Part shown: in pieces, positions 33,227 through 42,425 of the stretch
How the letters are laid out: each line of letters begins with the position of its first letter
Numbering within the stretch: the stretch's first letter is position 1
Source of the DNA: Cellulosimicrobium cellulans
GTDB taxonomy: Bacteria > Actinomycetota > Actinomycetes > Actinomycetales > Cellulomonadaceae
Reading direction: 5' to 3'
Length of the DNA stretch: 64,000 nucleotides
Assembly: GCF_016907755.1 (NCBI RefSeq)
Contig: NZ_JAFBCN010000001.1
Coordinates: 4,588,001 to 4,652,000, forward strand
Translations under genes and position numbers: made by a program
Notes under the pieces: model-generated
The model's database searches: none
What the model was told of the DNA's origin: nothing
The model's input: only the letters and a program-made list of their open reading frames with translations

Positions 33227-33463
33227 ATGGCGACCGTCCGCTACTTCGCCGGGGCGCGCGAGGCCGCCGGCACCGAGACGGAGAGCGTCGACGCGACGAC
33301 GGTCGGCGAGCTGCACGCCGCGCTCGTCGCGCGGCACGCCGCCCTGGCGGACGTGCTCCCCCGCTGCTCGCTCCTCGTGGGCGGCGTGCGCGCGTCGAGC
33401 GACGACACCCCGGTCGGCGCGGACCAGACGGTCGACGTGCTGCCGCCCTTCGCGGGGGGCTGA
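33227..33463 (+). CDS. moaD: Molybdopterin synthase sulfur carrier subunit MoaD
   Basis: The product is 78 residues with a ubiquitin-like beta-grasp fold. It starts VRYFAGAREAAGTE and ends VDVLPPFAGG. The C-terminal Gly-Gly is activated by adenylation and converted to thiocarboxylate, which donates sulfur to molybdopterin with MoaE. MoaE and the activating enzyme MoeB are not encoded nearby. It is last in the moaC-mobA-DUF6457-moaD run and converges on mogA. Confidence 0.93.
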   Translation: MATVRYFAGAREAAGTETESVDATTVGELHAALVARHAALADVLPRCSLLVGGVRASSDDTPVGADQTVDVLPPFAGG

Positions 33464-33473
33464 CGCCCGCTCG

Positions 33474-33983
33474 TCAGTGGTCGCCGCCGTCGAGCTGCGC
33501 GAGCACGTGCGGCAGGAGCGGTTCGAGGACCACCCATCCGTCCCGCACGCCGCCCGTCGAGCCGGGCAGGTTCACGACGAGCACCCGGCCCTGCGGTCCT
33601 GACGCGATCCCCGCGAGGCCCCGCGACAGCACGGCCGCCGGGACGTGCGCGGCGCCGCGCCGGCGCAGCTCCTCGGCTATCCCGGGAACCTCCTGCTCCA
33701 CGATCTCGCGCGTCCCCTCGGGCGTGAGGTCGCGCGGGCCGACGCCGGTCCCTCCGGTCGTGAGCACGACGCGCACTCCCCCGGCCACGGCGCGGGCGAC
33801 GGCGTCGCGCACGGAGGCGACGCCGTCGGGCACGAGGTCCGTCACGACCGCCCACCCCGCGGCCCCGAGGAACCCCGCGAGGAGCGGGCCCGAGCGGTCC
33901 TCCGCCGCGCCGCGCGCGCAGCGGTCGGACACGGTGACGACGGCGACGGTCGCGTCCGCGGCCCGTCCGGTGGGTGCGCTCAT
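33474..33983 (-). CDS. mogA: Molybdopterin adenylyltransferase (MogA/MoaB family)
   Basis: The product is 169 residues. The MPT-binding signature TTGGTGVGPRDLTPEGTREI is intact, with the acidic motif SDRCARGAAEDRSG near residue 20 and VLVVNLPGSTGGVRDG near 135. The enzyme adenylates molybdopterin before MoeA inserts molybdenum. It is transcribed away from narG (249-base gap between starts) and converges on moaD with 10 bases between stops. Confidence 0.92.
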   Translation of the reverse strand: MSAPTGRAADATVAVVTVSDRCARGAAEDRSGPLLAGFLGAAGWAVVTDLVPDGVASVRDAVARAVAGGVRVVLTTGGTGVGPRDLTPEGTREIVEQEVPGIAEELRRRGAAHVPAAVLSRGLAGIASGPQGRVLVVNLPGSTGGVRDGWVVLEPLLPHVLAQLDGGDH

Positions 33984-34022
33984 GGCGCCACGGTAGCGAC
34001 CCGCGTGGCCGGGTCGGGCGCG

Positions 34023-34046
34023 GCGTCGGACGGGGCGTCGGACGGG
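34023..34046. repeat. Two tandem 12-bp units upstream of narG
   Basis: GCGTCGGACGGG is repeated exactly at 34023-34034 and 34035-34046, in the 249-base gap between mogA and narG. It may bind a regulator of the nar operon, but no known consensus (Fnr, NarL) is evident. No other gene is seen in this gap. Confidence 0.5.
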
Positions 34047-34232
34047 GGCGCGCTCGGCGCGCGCGATCCGCCCGTTCTGGGCATAGTGGCTGTGGACCGA
34101 CCCCCGCCGTCCCTGCTCGCCCCAGGAGGCCCGCATGTCGTACGTGTCCGTGCCGTCAGCGTCGCCGGTGCGCGGACCCTCGCGGCCGCTCCGTGCCCGG
34201 CCCTCCACGGCCACCGGCGGCAGGAGCGCGGC

Positions 34233-37200
34233 ATGACGACGACGTCGGACGGTCCCGTCGAGGACGCGCTGCTGCGGCTCGGCAAGCACCTGCGGCGCGG
34301 GAAGGTGTCGGACGACCTGCGGCAGGTGTTCCTGACCGGCGGGCGCCAGGGCGACGTGTTCTACCGCGACCGCTGGTCGCACGACAAGGTCGTGCGCTCC
34401 ACCCACGGCGTGAACTGCACCGGGTCCTGCTCCTGGAAGGTCTACGTCAAGGACGGCATCATCACCTGGGAGACCCAGCAGACCGACTACCCCTCCGTCG
34501 GCCCCGACTCCCCCGAGTACGAACCCCGCGGCTGCCCCCGCGGCGCCGCGTTCTCCTGGTACACCTACTCCCCCACCCGCGTGCGCTACCCCTACGTCCG
34601 CGGCACCCTCCTGGACGTCTACCGCGCCGCCCGCGCCGCCACCGGCGACCCCGTGCTGGCCTGGGAGCGACTCACCACCGACCCCGAGAGCGCGCGGCGC
34701 TACAAGTCCGCCCGCGGCAAGGGCGGGCTCGTGCGCGCGTCGTGGGACGAAGCCGCCGAGATCGTCGCCGCCGCCCACGTGCACACCATCAAGACCTACG
34801 GACCCGACCGCGTCGCCGGGTTCTCCCCCATCCCTGCGATGTCGATGGTGTCCCACGGCGTCGGCGCGCGCTTCGTGCAGATGCTCGGCGGCACCATGCT
34901 CTCGTTCTACGACTGGTACGCCGACCTCCCGGTCGCCTCCCCGCAGGTGTTCGGCGACCAGACCGACGTCCCCGAGTCCGCCGACTGGTGGAACTCCACC
35001 TACTGCATCATGTGGGGCTCCAACGTCCCGGTCACCCGCACCCCCGACGCCCACTTCATGACCGAGGCCCGCTACCGCGGCCAGAAGGTGATCGTCGTCT
35101 CCCCCGACTACGCCGACAACACCAAGTTCGCCGACGAGTGGCTCGCCCCGCACCCGGGGACGGACGGCGCCCTCGCCCAGGCCATGGGCCACGTCATCCT
35201 CACCGAGCACTACGCGCGGCGCCGGACGCCGCAGTTCGCCGAGTACGCGGCGCGCTTCACCGACCTCCCGAACCTCGTCGTCCTCGACGAGCACGGCGAC
35301 GGGTACGGGAACCCCGACGACCGGCCGGTCGCCACGTTCGTCCCGGGGAAGTTCCTCACCGCGGCGGACCTGCCCGACGGCGTCGGGCGCCCCGGCGACG
35401 ACGACGCCGCCTCCTCGAACGCCCGCTTCAAGACCGTCGTGCTCGACGCCGACGGCACGCCGCGCGTCCCGAACGGCAGCCTCGGCCACCGCTACGGCGA
35501 GGCCGACGCGGGCCGCTGGAACCTCGACCTCGGCGACATCGATCCCCTGCTCTCCGTCGCGGACCCGCACGGCGTCTTCTGGGGCGCCCCGCAGACCGCC
35601 CCCACCCGCGACACCGTCCCCGAGCGCCCGCCGTCGGCCGACCAGAGCTCTACCTCGGCGGACCAAGGCTCTACCTCGGCGGACCAGGGGTCCTCGGCGA
35701 GAGGCGAGACGGCTGCAGAGGCAGTGGGGGCCACCTACGAGACGGTCGCGGTCGCGCTGCCGCGGTTCGACCTCGACCCGGCGCCCGGTGACGAGGCGGG
35801 CGCGCACCTGGGCGGCGCGGGCGTCGTCGTGCGCGGGGTCCCGGCCCGGCGGGTCGGCGGTCGGCTCGTCACGACGGTGCTGGACCTGCTGCTCGCGCAG
35901 TACGGGGTGAACCGCCCGGAGCTGGGGCTACCCGGCGAGTGGCCCGCGGGCTACGACGACGACGCGTCGCCCGCGACGCCCGCGTGGCAGGAGCGGTTCA
36001 CCGGGGTGCCCGCCGCGGCGGCCGAGCGGATCGGGCGCGAGTTCGCGCAGAACGCGCTGGACTCGGGCGGTCGCTCGATGATCATCATGGGCGCGGGGAC
36101 CAACCACTGGTTCCACTCCGACACCATCTACCGGGCGATGCTCGCGCTGACGACGCTCACCGGCTGCCAGGGTGTGAACGGCGGCGGGTGGGCGCACTAC
36201 GTGGGGCAGGAGAAGTGCCGCCCGGTGACCGGGTGGGCGCAGTACGCGGGCGGCCTGGACTGGTCGCGCCCGCCGCGGCAGATGATCGGCACGGCGTTCT
36301 GGTACCTCGCGACGGACCAGTGGCGGTACGACGGGCTGCCCGCCGACGCGCTCGCGTCACCGCTCGCGCAGGGCCAGTTCTCGGGTCGCACGACGGCGGA
36401 CACGCTCGTCGAGTCGGCGCAGCGCGGCTGGATGCCGAGCTTCCCGACGTTCGACCGCAACCCCCTCGACCTCGTGGACGAGGCGCGCGCGGCGGGCAAG
36501 GAACCCGCACAGCACGTGGTCGACGAGCTCACGGCCGGGACCCTGCGGTTCGCGTGCGAGGACCCGGACGACCCGGCGAACTTCCCGCGCGTCGTGACGG
36601 TGTGGCGCGCGAACATCCTCGGGTCGTCGGGCAAGGGCAACGAGTACTTCCTCAAGCACCTGCTGGGGACCGACGCCGCGGTCAACGCGGCGGAGTCGAG
36701 CCCCGAGCGCCGCCCGCGGTCGATGACCTGGCGGGACGAGGCCCCGCAGGGCAAGCTCGACCTGCTCGTCACGCTCGACTTCCGCATGACGTCGACGACG
36801 CTGTTCTCGGACGTCGTGCTGCCGGCGGCGACGTGGTACGAGAAGCACGACCTGTCCTCCACGGACATGCACCCGTTCGTGCACTCGTTCAACCCCGCGA
36901 TCAGCCCGCCGTGGCAGACGCGCACCGACTTCGACATCTTCCACACGATCGCGGGGAAGGTGTCCGAGCTCGCGGTGACGCACCTCGGGGTCCGGGAGGA
37001 CCTCGTCGCCGCGCCGCTCGCGCACGACACCCCGGACGAGATGGCGGTCCCGCACGGCGCGCTCACCGACTCGGGGCTCCCGGTGACGGAGCGCGAGCTC
37101 GTGCCCGGCGTGACGATGCCCAAGCTCGTGGTGGTCGAGCGGGACTACCCGGCGTTCGCCGCCCGGATGGCGTCGCTCGGTCCGCTCACGGAGAAGGCGG

Positions 37201-38207
37201 GCATGGTCACCAAGGGCGTGCACTTCTCGCCCGCGCCCGAGGTCGCCGACCTCGGCCGCCGCAACGGCCTCGTCCAGGACGGCCCGACGGCGGGGCGCCC
37301 GCGCCTGGACCGGGACACGCACGCGTGCGAGATGATCCTCGCGCTGTCGGGGACGACGAACGGGCGGCTCGCGGTGCAGGGGTTCGAGCACGTCGAGCAG
37401 CGCACGGGCACGCGCCTCGCCGACCTCGCCCTGGACGAGCAGGGCAAGCGCGTGACCTTCCCGGACGTGCAGTCGCGCCCGACGCCGGTCATCACCTCTC
37501 CCGAGTGGTCCGGCTCGGAGCACGGCGGCCGCCGGTACTCGGCGTTCGTCGTCAACGTGGAGCGGCTCAAGCCGTGGCACACCCTGACCGGGCGCCAGCA
37601 CCTCTACCTCGACCACGACTGGATGATCGAGCTCGGCGAGCACATGCCGATCTTCCGGCCACCGCTCGACATGCACCGCCTGTTCGGCGACTCCCCGGTG
37701 GTGGGCGACACGTCGCCGTCGGGCTACCCCGCGTCGGGCGGTCATGCCGAGGTCGCGGTGCGGTACCTGACGCCGCACAACAAGTGGTCGATCCACTCCG
37801 AGTACCAGGACAACCTCTTCATGCTGTCCCTGTCCCGGGGCGGCCCGAACGTCTGGATGTCTCCCGCCGACGCCGCCAAGATCGGGGTCGCGGACAACGA
37901 GTGGATCGAGGCGTACAACCGCAACGGCGTGGTCGTGGCGAGGGCGGTGGTGAGCCACCGGATGCCGGAGGGCACCGTCTACATGCACCACGCGACCGAC
38001 CGCACGATCGACGTCCCGCTCGCCGAGACGTCCGGGCTGCGCGGCGGCATCCACAACTCGCTCACGCGCATCCTCCTCAAGCCGACGCACCTCGCGGGCG
38101 GCTACGCCCAGCTCTCCTACGCGTTCAACTACCTGGGGCCCACGGGGAACCAGCGCGACGAGATGACCGTCATCCGCCGACGCAGCCAGGAGGTGCGGTA
38201 CTCGTGA
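34233..38207 (+). CDS. narG: Respiratory nitrate reductase alpha subunit NarG
   Basis: The product is 1324 residues, longer than the usual 1220-1250. The ATG at 34233 has an AGGAG site. The N-terminal HGVNCTGSCSWKVYVKDG holds the His-Cys ligands of the FS0 cluster, and YDWYADLPVASP near residue 230 holds the Asp expected to ligate molybdenum. GWAQYAGGLDW and ILGSSGKGNEYFLKHLLG are typical of NarG. It reduces nitrate to nitrite on the cytoplasmic face with bis-MGD. Residues about 468-488 are repeated SADQGST units encoded by a tandem 21-bp element also found between genes elsewhere. The insertion lies in a variable loop between DIDPLLSV and ALPRFDLD, so activity is probably kept. Downstream: narH, narJ, narI. 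Confidence 0.96.
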   Translation: MTTTSDGPVEDALLRLGKHLRRGKVSDDLRQVFLTGGRQGDVFYRDRWSHDKVVRSTHGVNCTGSCSWKVYVKDGIITWETQQTDYPSVGPDSPEYEPRGCPRGAAFSWYTYSPTRVRYPYVRGTLLDVYRAARAATGDPVLAWERLTTDPESARRYKSARGKGGLVRASWDEAAEIVAAAHVHTIKTYGPDRVAGFSPIPAMSMVSHGVGARFVQMLGGTMLSFYDWYADLPVASPQVFGDQTDVPESADWWNSTYCIMWGSNVPVTRTPDAHFMTEARYRGQKVIVVSPDYADNTKFADEWLAPHPGTDGALAQAMGHVILTEHYARRRTPQFAEYAARFTDLPNLVVLDEHGDGYGNPDDRPVATFVPGKFLTAADLPDGVGRPGDDDAASSNARFKTVVLDADGTPRVPNGSLGHRYGEADAGRWNLDLGDIDPLLSVADPHGVFWGAPQTAPTRDTVPERPPSADQSSTSADQGSTSADQGSSARGETAAEAVGATYETVAVALPRFDLDPAPGDEAGAHLGGAGVVVRGVPARRVGGRLVTTVLDLLLAQYGVNRPELGLPGEWPAGYDDDASPATPAWQERFTGVPAAAAERIGREFAQNALDSGGRSMIIMGAGTNHWFHSDTIYRAMLALTTLTGCQGVNGGGWAHYVGQEKCRPVTGWAQYAGGLDWSRPPRQMIGTAFWYLATDQWRYDGLPADALASPLAQGQFSGRTTADTLVESAQRGWMPSFPTFDRNPLDLVDEARAAGKEPAQHVVDELTAGTLRFACEDPDDPANFPRVVTVWRANILGSSGKGNEYFLKHLLGTDAAVNAAESSPERRPRSMTWRDEAPQGKLDLLVTLDFRMTSTTLFSDVVLPAATWYEKHDLSSTDMHPFVHSFNPAISPPWQTRTDFDIFHTIAGKVSELAVTHLGVREDLVAAPLAHDTPDEMAVPHGALTDSGLPVTERELVPGVTMPKLVVVERDYPAFAARMASLGPLTEKAGMVTKGVHFSPAPEVADLGRRNGLVQDGPTAGRPRLDRDTHACEMILALSGTTNGRLAVQGFEHVEQRTGTRLADLALDEQGKRVTFPDVQSRPTPVITSPEWSGSEHGGRRYSAFVVNVERLKPWHTLTGRQHLYLDHDWMIELGEHMPIFRPPLDMHRLFGDSPVVGDTSPSGYPASGGHAEVAVRYLTPHNKWSIHSEYQDNLFMLSLSRGGPNVWMSPADAAKIGVADNEWIEAYNRNGVVVARAVVSHRMPEGTVYMHHATDRTIDVPLAETSGLRGGIHNSLTRILLKPTHLAGGYAQLSYAFNYLGPTGNQRDEMTVIRRRSQEVRYS
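35641..35701 (+). repeat. In-frame 21-bp tandem repeat inside narG
   Basis: Units at 35641-35661 and 35662-35682 (ACCARRGCTCTACCTCGGCGG) and a degenerate third at 35683-35701 share the core of the array at 9183-9266. A length of 21 bases keeps the narG frame and encodes SADQxSTSADQGSTSADQGSS at about residues 468-488. The next bases (GAGAGGCGAGA) also match the arm of the palindrome at 14212. Confidence 0.9.
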
Positions 38208-38227
38208 CGCTCGTGACACTCGTGACC
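38201..38227 (+). repeat. Three 9-bp units at the narG stop
   Basis: CTCGTGACG, CTCGTGACA and CTCGTGACC follow one another directly. The narG TGA stop lies in the first unit. The repeats begin an 85-base narG-narH spacer that otherwise contains only the narH ribosome-binding site (GGGAGGGGG). Confidence 0.7.
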
Positions 38228-38292
38228 CGGACCGGAACAGCGCGGGGCCCGGCGGCGGGCAGGCAGTCGTCGGCGTGGGAGGGGGTGGCGTC

Positions 38293-40137
38293 GTGCGGGT
38301 GATGGCGCAGATGTCGATGGTGATGAACCTGGACAAGTGCATCGGGTGTCATACGTGCTCGGTCACGTGCAAGCAGGCCTGGACCAACCGCACCGGGGTC
38401 GAGTACGTGTGGTTCAACAACGTCGAGACCCGCCCCGGCCTCGGGTACCCCCGCACCTACCAGGACCAGGACCGCTGGCAGGGCGGGTGGGTCCGCACCA
38501 AGAAGGGCAAGCTCAAGCTCCGCGCCGGCGGGCGCCTGAAGAAGCTCGCCACGATCTTCTCCAACCCCGTCCTGCCCTCCATCCACGACTACTACGAACC
38601 GTGGACCTACGAGTACGACATGCTCCTCTCAGCCCCCCAAGGCGCCCACACCCCCGTCGCACGCCCGAAGTCGCTGCTCACGGGCAAGGACATGAACATC
38701 TCCTGGTCGGCGAACTGGGACGACGATCTCGCCGGCTCCACCGCGACCATGGACCAGGACCCGATCCTGCAACACATGTCCGAGCACGTCGCGACCGAGC
38801 TCGACAAGACGTTCATGTTCTACCTGCCCCGCATCTGCGAACACTGCCTCAACCCCGCCTGCGTCGCGTCCTGCCCCTCCGGAGCCATGTACAAGCGGGC
38901 CGAGGACGGCATCGTCCTGGTGGACCAGGACCAGTGCCGCGGCTGGCGCATGTGCGTCACCGGCTGCCCCTACAAGAAGGTCTACTTCAACCACAAGACC
39001 GGCAAGGCCGAGAAGTGCACACTGTGCTACCCCCGCATCGAGGTCGGCCTACCCACCGTCTGCTCCGAGACCTGCGTCGGACGCCTGCGCTACCTCGGCC
39101 TCGTCCTGTACGACGCGGACAAGGTCACCCAGGCCGCCAGCGTCCAGGACGAGCACGAACTCCTCGCCTCCCAACGCGCCGTCTTCCTCGACCCCCACGA
39201 CCCCCAAGTCATCGCCGCCGCACGACAAGAGGGCATCCCCGAAGACTGGATCACCGCCGCCCAACGCTCCCCCATCTGGGACCTCATCACCAAGTACGAG
39301 GTCGCCCTGCCCCTGCACCCCGAGTACCGCACCCTGCCCATGGTCTGGTACATCCCACCCCTGTCCCCCGTCGTCGACGTCATCACCGCGTCGGGCAACG
39401 ACGGCGAAGACGGGCGCACCCTGTTCGCCGCCATCTCCCAGCTACGCATCCCCCTGGAATACCTCGCCGGACTCTTCACCGCCGGCGACACCGCCCCCGT
39501 CGAACGCGTCCTACGCCGCCTGGCCGCCATGCGCTCCTACATGCGCGACATCAACCTCGACCGCGAACCCGACGAACGCACCGCCGCCGCCGTCGGGATG
39601 ACCGGCACCCAGGTCCAAGACATGTACCGCCTCCTGGCCATCGCCAAGTACGAAGACCGCTACGTCATCCCCACCGCCCACACCGAGATCGCCCGCGAGC
39701 TCGACGAGCTGTCCTGCTCCCTCGACTACGACGGCGGACCCGGCATGGGTGGGATGGGGCTCACCGGCGGCGGGCCGTTCGGCGAGACGTCGGGGAGCCC
39801 GGTGCCCGTCGCGGTCGAGAACTTCCACGTGCTCCAGTCCCGCCAGACGGCGGACTCCGCGTACGGGCCCTCGACGCCCGGCCGCGTGAACCTGCTCAAC
39901 TGGGACGGCAACGGCCGTCCGCCGGGACTCTTCCCGCCCGGCGAGGACGCGACGACCGGCGGCACCGGCGCGGGCACGGGGACCGGCGGCGTCACGCCCG
40001 GCGCCCCCGGCTCGCTGCCCGGCGGTCGCCAGGACGCGCGGCACGACACGATCCCCGGCCCGTCGGCGCCCGGTCGGCCGGCAGGCGGGGCGCCGGGGAG
40101 CGGAACCGGCACGGAGCCCGACGGGGACACCCGATGA
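38293..40137 (+). CDS. narH: Respiratory nitrate reductase beta subunit NarH
   Basis: The product is 614 residues. The GTG at 38293 gives VRVMAQMSMVMNLDKCIGCH, matching the usual actinobacterial N-terminus; ATG at 38302 is an alternative. Four cysteine clusters are visible: CIGCHTCSVTC, CEHCLNPACVASC, CRGWRMCVTGC (with Trp replacing one Cys, as for the [3Fe-4S] centre of NarH) and CTLCYPRIEVGLPTVCSETC. It carries electrons from the NarI haems to NarG. The last 100 or so residues are Gly/Thr/Pro-rich and look disordered, longer than in enterobacterial NarH (about 510 residues). It overlaps narJ by 4 bases. Confidence 0.96.
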   Translation: MRVMAQMSMVMNLDKCIGCHTCSVTCKQAWTNRTGVEYVWFNNVETRPGLGYPRTYQDQDRWQGGWVRTKKGKLKLRAGGRLKKLATIFSNPVLPSIHDYYEPWTYEYDMLLSAPQGAHTPVARPKSLLTGKDMNISWSANWDDDLAGSTATMDQDPILQHMSEHVATELDKTFMFYLPRICEHCLNPACVASCPSGAMYKRAEDGIVLVDQDQCRGWRMCVTGCPYKKVYFNHKTGKAEKCTLCYPRIEVGLPTVCSETCVGRLRYLGLVLYDADKVTQAASVQDEHELLASQRAVFLDPHDPQVIAAARQEGIPEDWITAAQRSPIWDLITKYEVALPLHPEYRTLPMVWYIPPLSPVVDVITASGNDGEDGRTLFAAISQLRIPLEYLAGLFTAGDTAPVERVLRRLAAMRSYMRDINLDREPDERTAAAVGMTGTQVQDMYRLLAIAKYEDRYVIPTAHTEIARELDELSCSLDYDGGPGMGGMGLTGGGPFGETSGSPVPVAVENFHVLQSRQTADSAYGPSTPGRVNLLNWDGNGRPPGLFPPGEDATTGGTGAGTGTGGVTPGAPGSLPGGRQDARHDTIPGPSAPGRPAGGAPGSGTGTEPDGDTR

Positions 40138-40889
40138 GGACGCGCTCGCTGCTCCCCACCCCGGCGCTGCGGCCCGGGGCGCGCGCCCGCGGCCCACAGC
40201 CCGACCACCTGGCCCCCGTGGCGGCGTCGGGCACCCAGCGCCGCACGACCCACATGGCGGCGTCCGTGCTGCTCGCCTACCCCGACGCGGAGGTGCTCGA
40301 CGCGGCGCTCGCCGTCCGGGCGTCGGCGCCGGGGCTGCCCGCGCCCGTCCGCGAGCGCCTCGACGCGTTCTGCGACGCGCTGCCGGCGCCCGCGGACGCG
40401 CAGGGCCTGCGCGAGCTCCAGGCCCGCTACGTCGCGACGTTCGACCTCAAGCGCAAGTGCTCGATGTACCTGTCGTACTACGCCGCGGGCGACACCCGGC
40501 GGCGCGGGACGGCGCTCGTCGCGTTCGTCGAGGCCTACCGGGCCGCGGGCTGGGAGGTCACGGGCTCGGAGCTGCCCGACTACCTGCCGACGGTGCTCGA
40601 GTTCTCGGCGCGCACCGAGGGCGACGACGCGACGATCGCGGCGGGGCTGCTCGCCTCGCACCGGGACGGGATCGAGGTGCTGCGGACCGCGCTCGAGAGC
40701 ATGGCGAGCCCGTGGACCGGCCTCGTCGAGGCCGTGTGCCTCACGCTCCCGCCGCTCGACGAGCGCACGCAGCAGCGGTACGTCGAGCTCGTGACGGCGG
40801 GACCGCCCGCCGAGCTCGTGGGGATGGAGCCCTTCGCGCTGGAGCCGTACGGCACCGGGGCCGGCCGAACCGGAGGTGCGGTGCGATGA
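40134..40889 (+). CDS. narJ: Nitrate reductase assembly chaperone NarJ
   Basis: The product is 251 residues. An extra Arg/Pro-rich N-terminus of about 35 residues precedes the helical NarJ/TorD fold: MAASVLLAYPDAEVLDAAL, ARYVATFDLKRKCSMYLSYYAAGDTRRRG and LPDYLPTVLEFSA. The motif F-D-x-K-R-K-x-S-M-Y-L is the NarJ signature. It binds NarG and aids insertion of molybdenum cofactor and FS0 before membrane docking. ATGA overlaps on both sides tie it to narH and narI. Confidence 0.94.
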   Translation: MRTRSLLPTPALRPGARARGPQPDHLAPVAASGTQRRTTHMAASVLLAYPDAEVLDAALAVRASAPGLPAPVRERLDAFCDALPAPADAQGLRELQARYVATFDLKRKCSMYLSYYAAGDTRRRGTALVAFVEAYRAAGWEVTGSELPDYLPTVLEFSARTEGDDATIAAGLLASHRDGIEVLRTALESMASPWTGLVEAVCLTLPPLDERTQQRYVELVTAGPPAELVGMEPFALEPYGTGAGRTGGAVR

Positions 40890-41644
40890 GCGGGGTGAGC
40901 ACGGGCGAGATCCTGCTGTGGGTCGTGTTCCCGTACGTGACGTTCGCGGTGTTCGTCGTGGGGTCCGTCTGGCGGTACCGGTACGACAAGTTCGGGTGGA
41001 CCACGCGGTCGAGCGAGCTCTACGAGAAGCGGCTGCTGCGGCTCGGGTCGCCGCTGTTCCACTTCGGGCTGCTGTTCGTGATCCTCGGGCACCTCATGGG
41101 GCTCGTCATCCCCAAGTCGTGGACGGAGGCGGTGGGCATCAAGGAGGTCGCCTACCACTTCGTCGCGACCTACATGGGGTCGATCGCGGCCGTCGCGCTC
41201 GTCGCCGGGCTGCTCATCCTCATCTACCGGCGCCGCACCACGGGTCCCGTGTTCCGCGCGACGACGCGCATGGACAAGACCATGTACGTGTTCCTCGCGG
41301 CGTCGATCCTGCTCGGGTCGTGGGCGACCGTGCAGACGCAGCTCCTCGCCGGCGGCCACGGGTACGACTACCGGGAGACGATCTCCCCCTGGTTCCGGTC
41401 GCTCTGGTACCTCCAGCCGCAGCCCGCGCTCATGGAGGGCGTGCCCGCGGCCTTCCAGCTCCACATCGTCGCCGCCAACCTGCTGTTCATCCTCTGGCCG
41501 TTCACGCGGCTCGTGCACGCGTTCTCCGCGCCCGTGCCCTACCTGTTCCGCCCGTACGTCGTGTACCGGTCGCGCGAGGCGTCGGTCGCCGCGCGCGCCC
41601 CGCGGCCCGGCTGGGACCCCTCGGAGCGCCCGCGCGGGCGGTGA
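40886..41644 (+). CDS. narI: Respiratory nitrate reductase gamma subunit NarI (cytochrome b)
   Basis: The product is 252 residues with five membrane helices. Haem-ligating histidines are seen in SPLFHFGLLFVILGHLMGL (helix 2) and AFQLHIVAANLLFILWPFTRLVHAFS (helix 5). The N-terminus VVFPYVTFAVFVVGSVWRYRYDKFGW is typical. It oxidises menaquinol at the outer face and passes electrons through two b haems to NarH. It ends the narGHJI operon; 186 bases without a gene follow before the DoxX-like gene. Confidence 0.95.
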   Translation: MSGVSTGEILLWVVFPYVTFAVFVVGSVWRYRYDKFGWTTRSSELYEKRLLRLGSPLFHFGLLFVILGHLMGLVIPKSWTEAVGIKEVAYHFVATYMGSIAAVALVAGLLILIYRRRTTGPVFRATTRMDKTMYVFLAASILLGSWATVQTQLLAGGHGYDYRETISPWFRSLWYLQPQPALMEGVPAAFQLHIVAANLLFILWPFTRLVHAFSAPVPYLFRPYVVYRSREASVAARAPRPGWDPSERPRGR

Positions 41645-41830
41645 GCCCCGGCGGCGCAGCCGGACCAGGAAGCGCCAGGTCAGCGGCGAGAAACCACCTC
41701 GTCGCGCGCAGGACCCGCCGAGCGCCACCGGGTGAAAACGCGACGACGGTGACCACGGGAAGCGTCGGCGCGCCCTCCTTCCAGGGGCGGTCACCCCGAC
41801 CGTGACCGTCACCCGGAAGAGGTTTCGAGC

Positions 41831-42397
41831 ATGTCCACCACCGCCCCGACGACCGCTGGTCGTCCCCGCGCCGTCCGCCCGTCAGCGTCCTCGACCACCC
41901 CCGTCGCCCGCCGCCGCGTCGCCGTCCTGCCCGCGCGCCTGGCCGGCCGCGTCGACGCCGCCGTCGCCGCCACCGCGCGCTTCCTCACGCGCTGGTCCGT
42001 CCCCGCGCTGCGCGTCGCCCTCGGCCTCGTGTTCCTCGGGTTCGGCGTCCTGAAGTTCTTCCCCGGCGCGAGCCCGGCGGAGTCGATCGCGGCACGGACC
42101 GTCGAGACGCTCACGCTCGGCCTCGTCGGCGGGACGGCGGCCGTGATCTTCACCGCCGTCCTGGAGACGTTCATCGGGCTGACCCTCCTCACCGGCCGCC
42201 TCCTGCGGGCCGGGCTGCTCGCCCTCGCCGTCGCGATGGCCGGCATCCTGTCGCCGATCGTGCTGTTCGCCGACGAGCTCTTCGGCCACGGCATGACCCT
42301 CCTGGGCCAGTACGTGCTCAAGGACGTCGTCCTCGTCGCCGGCGCTGCCGTCGTGGCGGCCGTCGCCCTCGGTGCCCGGCTGAAGCTCGACGCATGA
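41831..42397 (+). CDS. DoxX-like membrane protein
   Basis: The product is 188 residues. About 45 basic, Pro/Ala-rich residues precede four membrane helices, beginning VPALRVALGLVFLGFGVLKFFPGASPA, a pattern typical of DoxX/DoxD-like and DUF417 proteins. Helices follow at about 97-115, 121-140 and 160-180. Some DoxX relatives influence thiol redox balance, but a role here is unknown. It follows narI with a 186-base spacer, so it may be separately transcribed. A strong hairpin follows the stop. Confidence 0.82.
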   Translation: MSTTAPTTAGRPRAVRPSASSTTPVARRRVAVLPARLAGRVDAAVAATARFLTRWSVPALRVALGLVFLGFGVLKFFPGASPAESIAARTVETLTLGLVGGTAAVIFTAVLETFIGLTLLTGRLLRAGLLALAVAMAGILSPIVLFADELFGHGMTLLGQYVLKDVVLVAGAAVVAAVALGARLKLDA

Positions 42398-42425
42398 CAC
42401 CCAGGCGCTCCCACGCCTCCCCTGA

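Noticed and set aside
33645-34232. Extended N-terminus of NarG upstream of 34233
   Set aside because: It is antisense to mogA, and the ATG at 34233 has a ribosome site and the normal NarG start.
33984-34232. Fnr or NarL binding boxes upstream of narG
   Set aside because: I found no convincing TTGAT-N4-ATCAA or NarL heptamers; only a tandem GCGTCGGACGGG was seen.
35641-35701. Possible CRISPR-like or phage attachment repeat in narG
   Set aside because: There are no unique spacers or integrase nearby. The same unit occurs between genes elsewhere, so it is treated as a dispersed short repeat.
41645-41830. A gene between narI and the DoxX-like gene
   Set aside because: No frame with a start, ribosome site and plausible composition is present; the stretch appears to be leader or promoter sequence.
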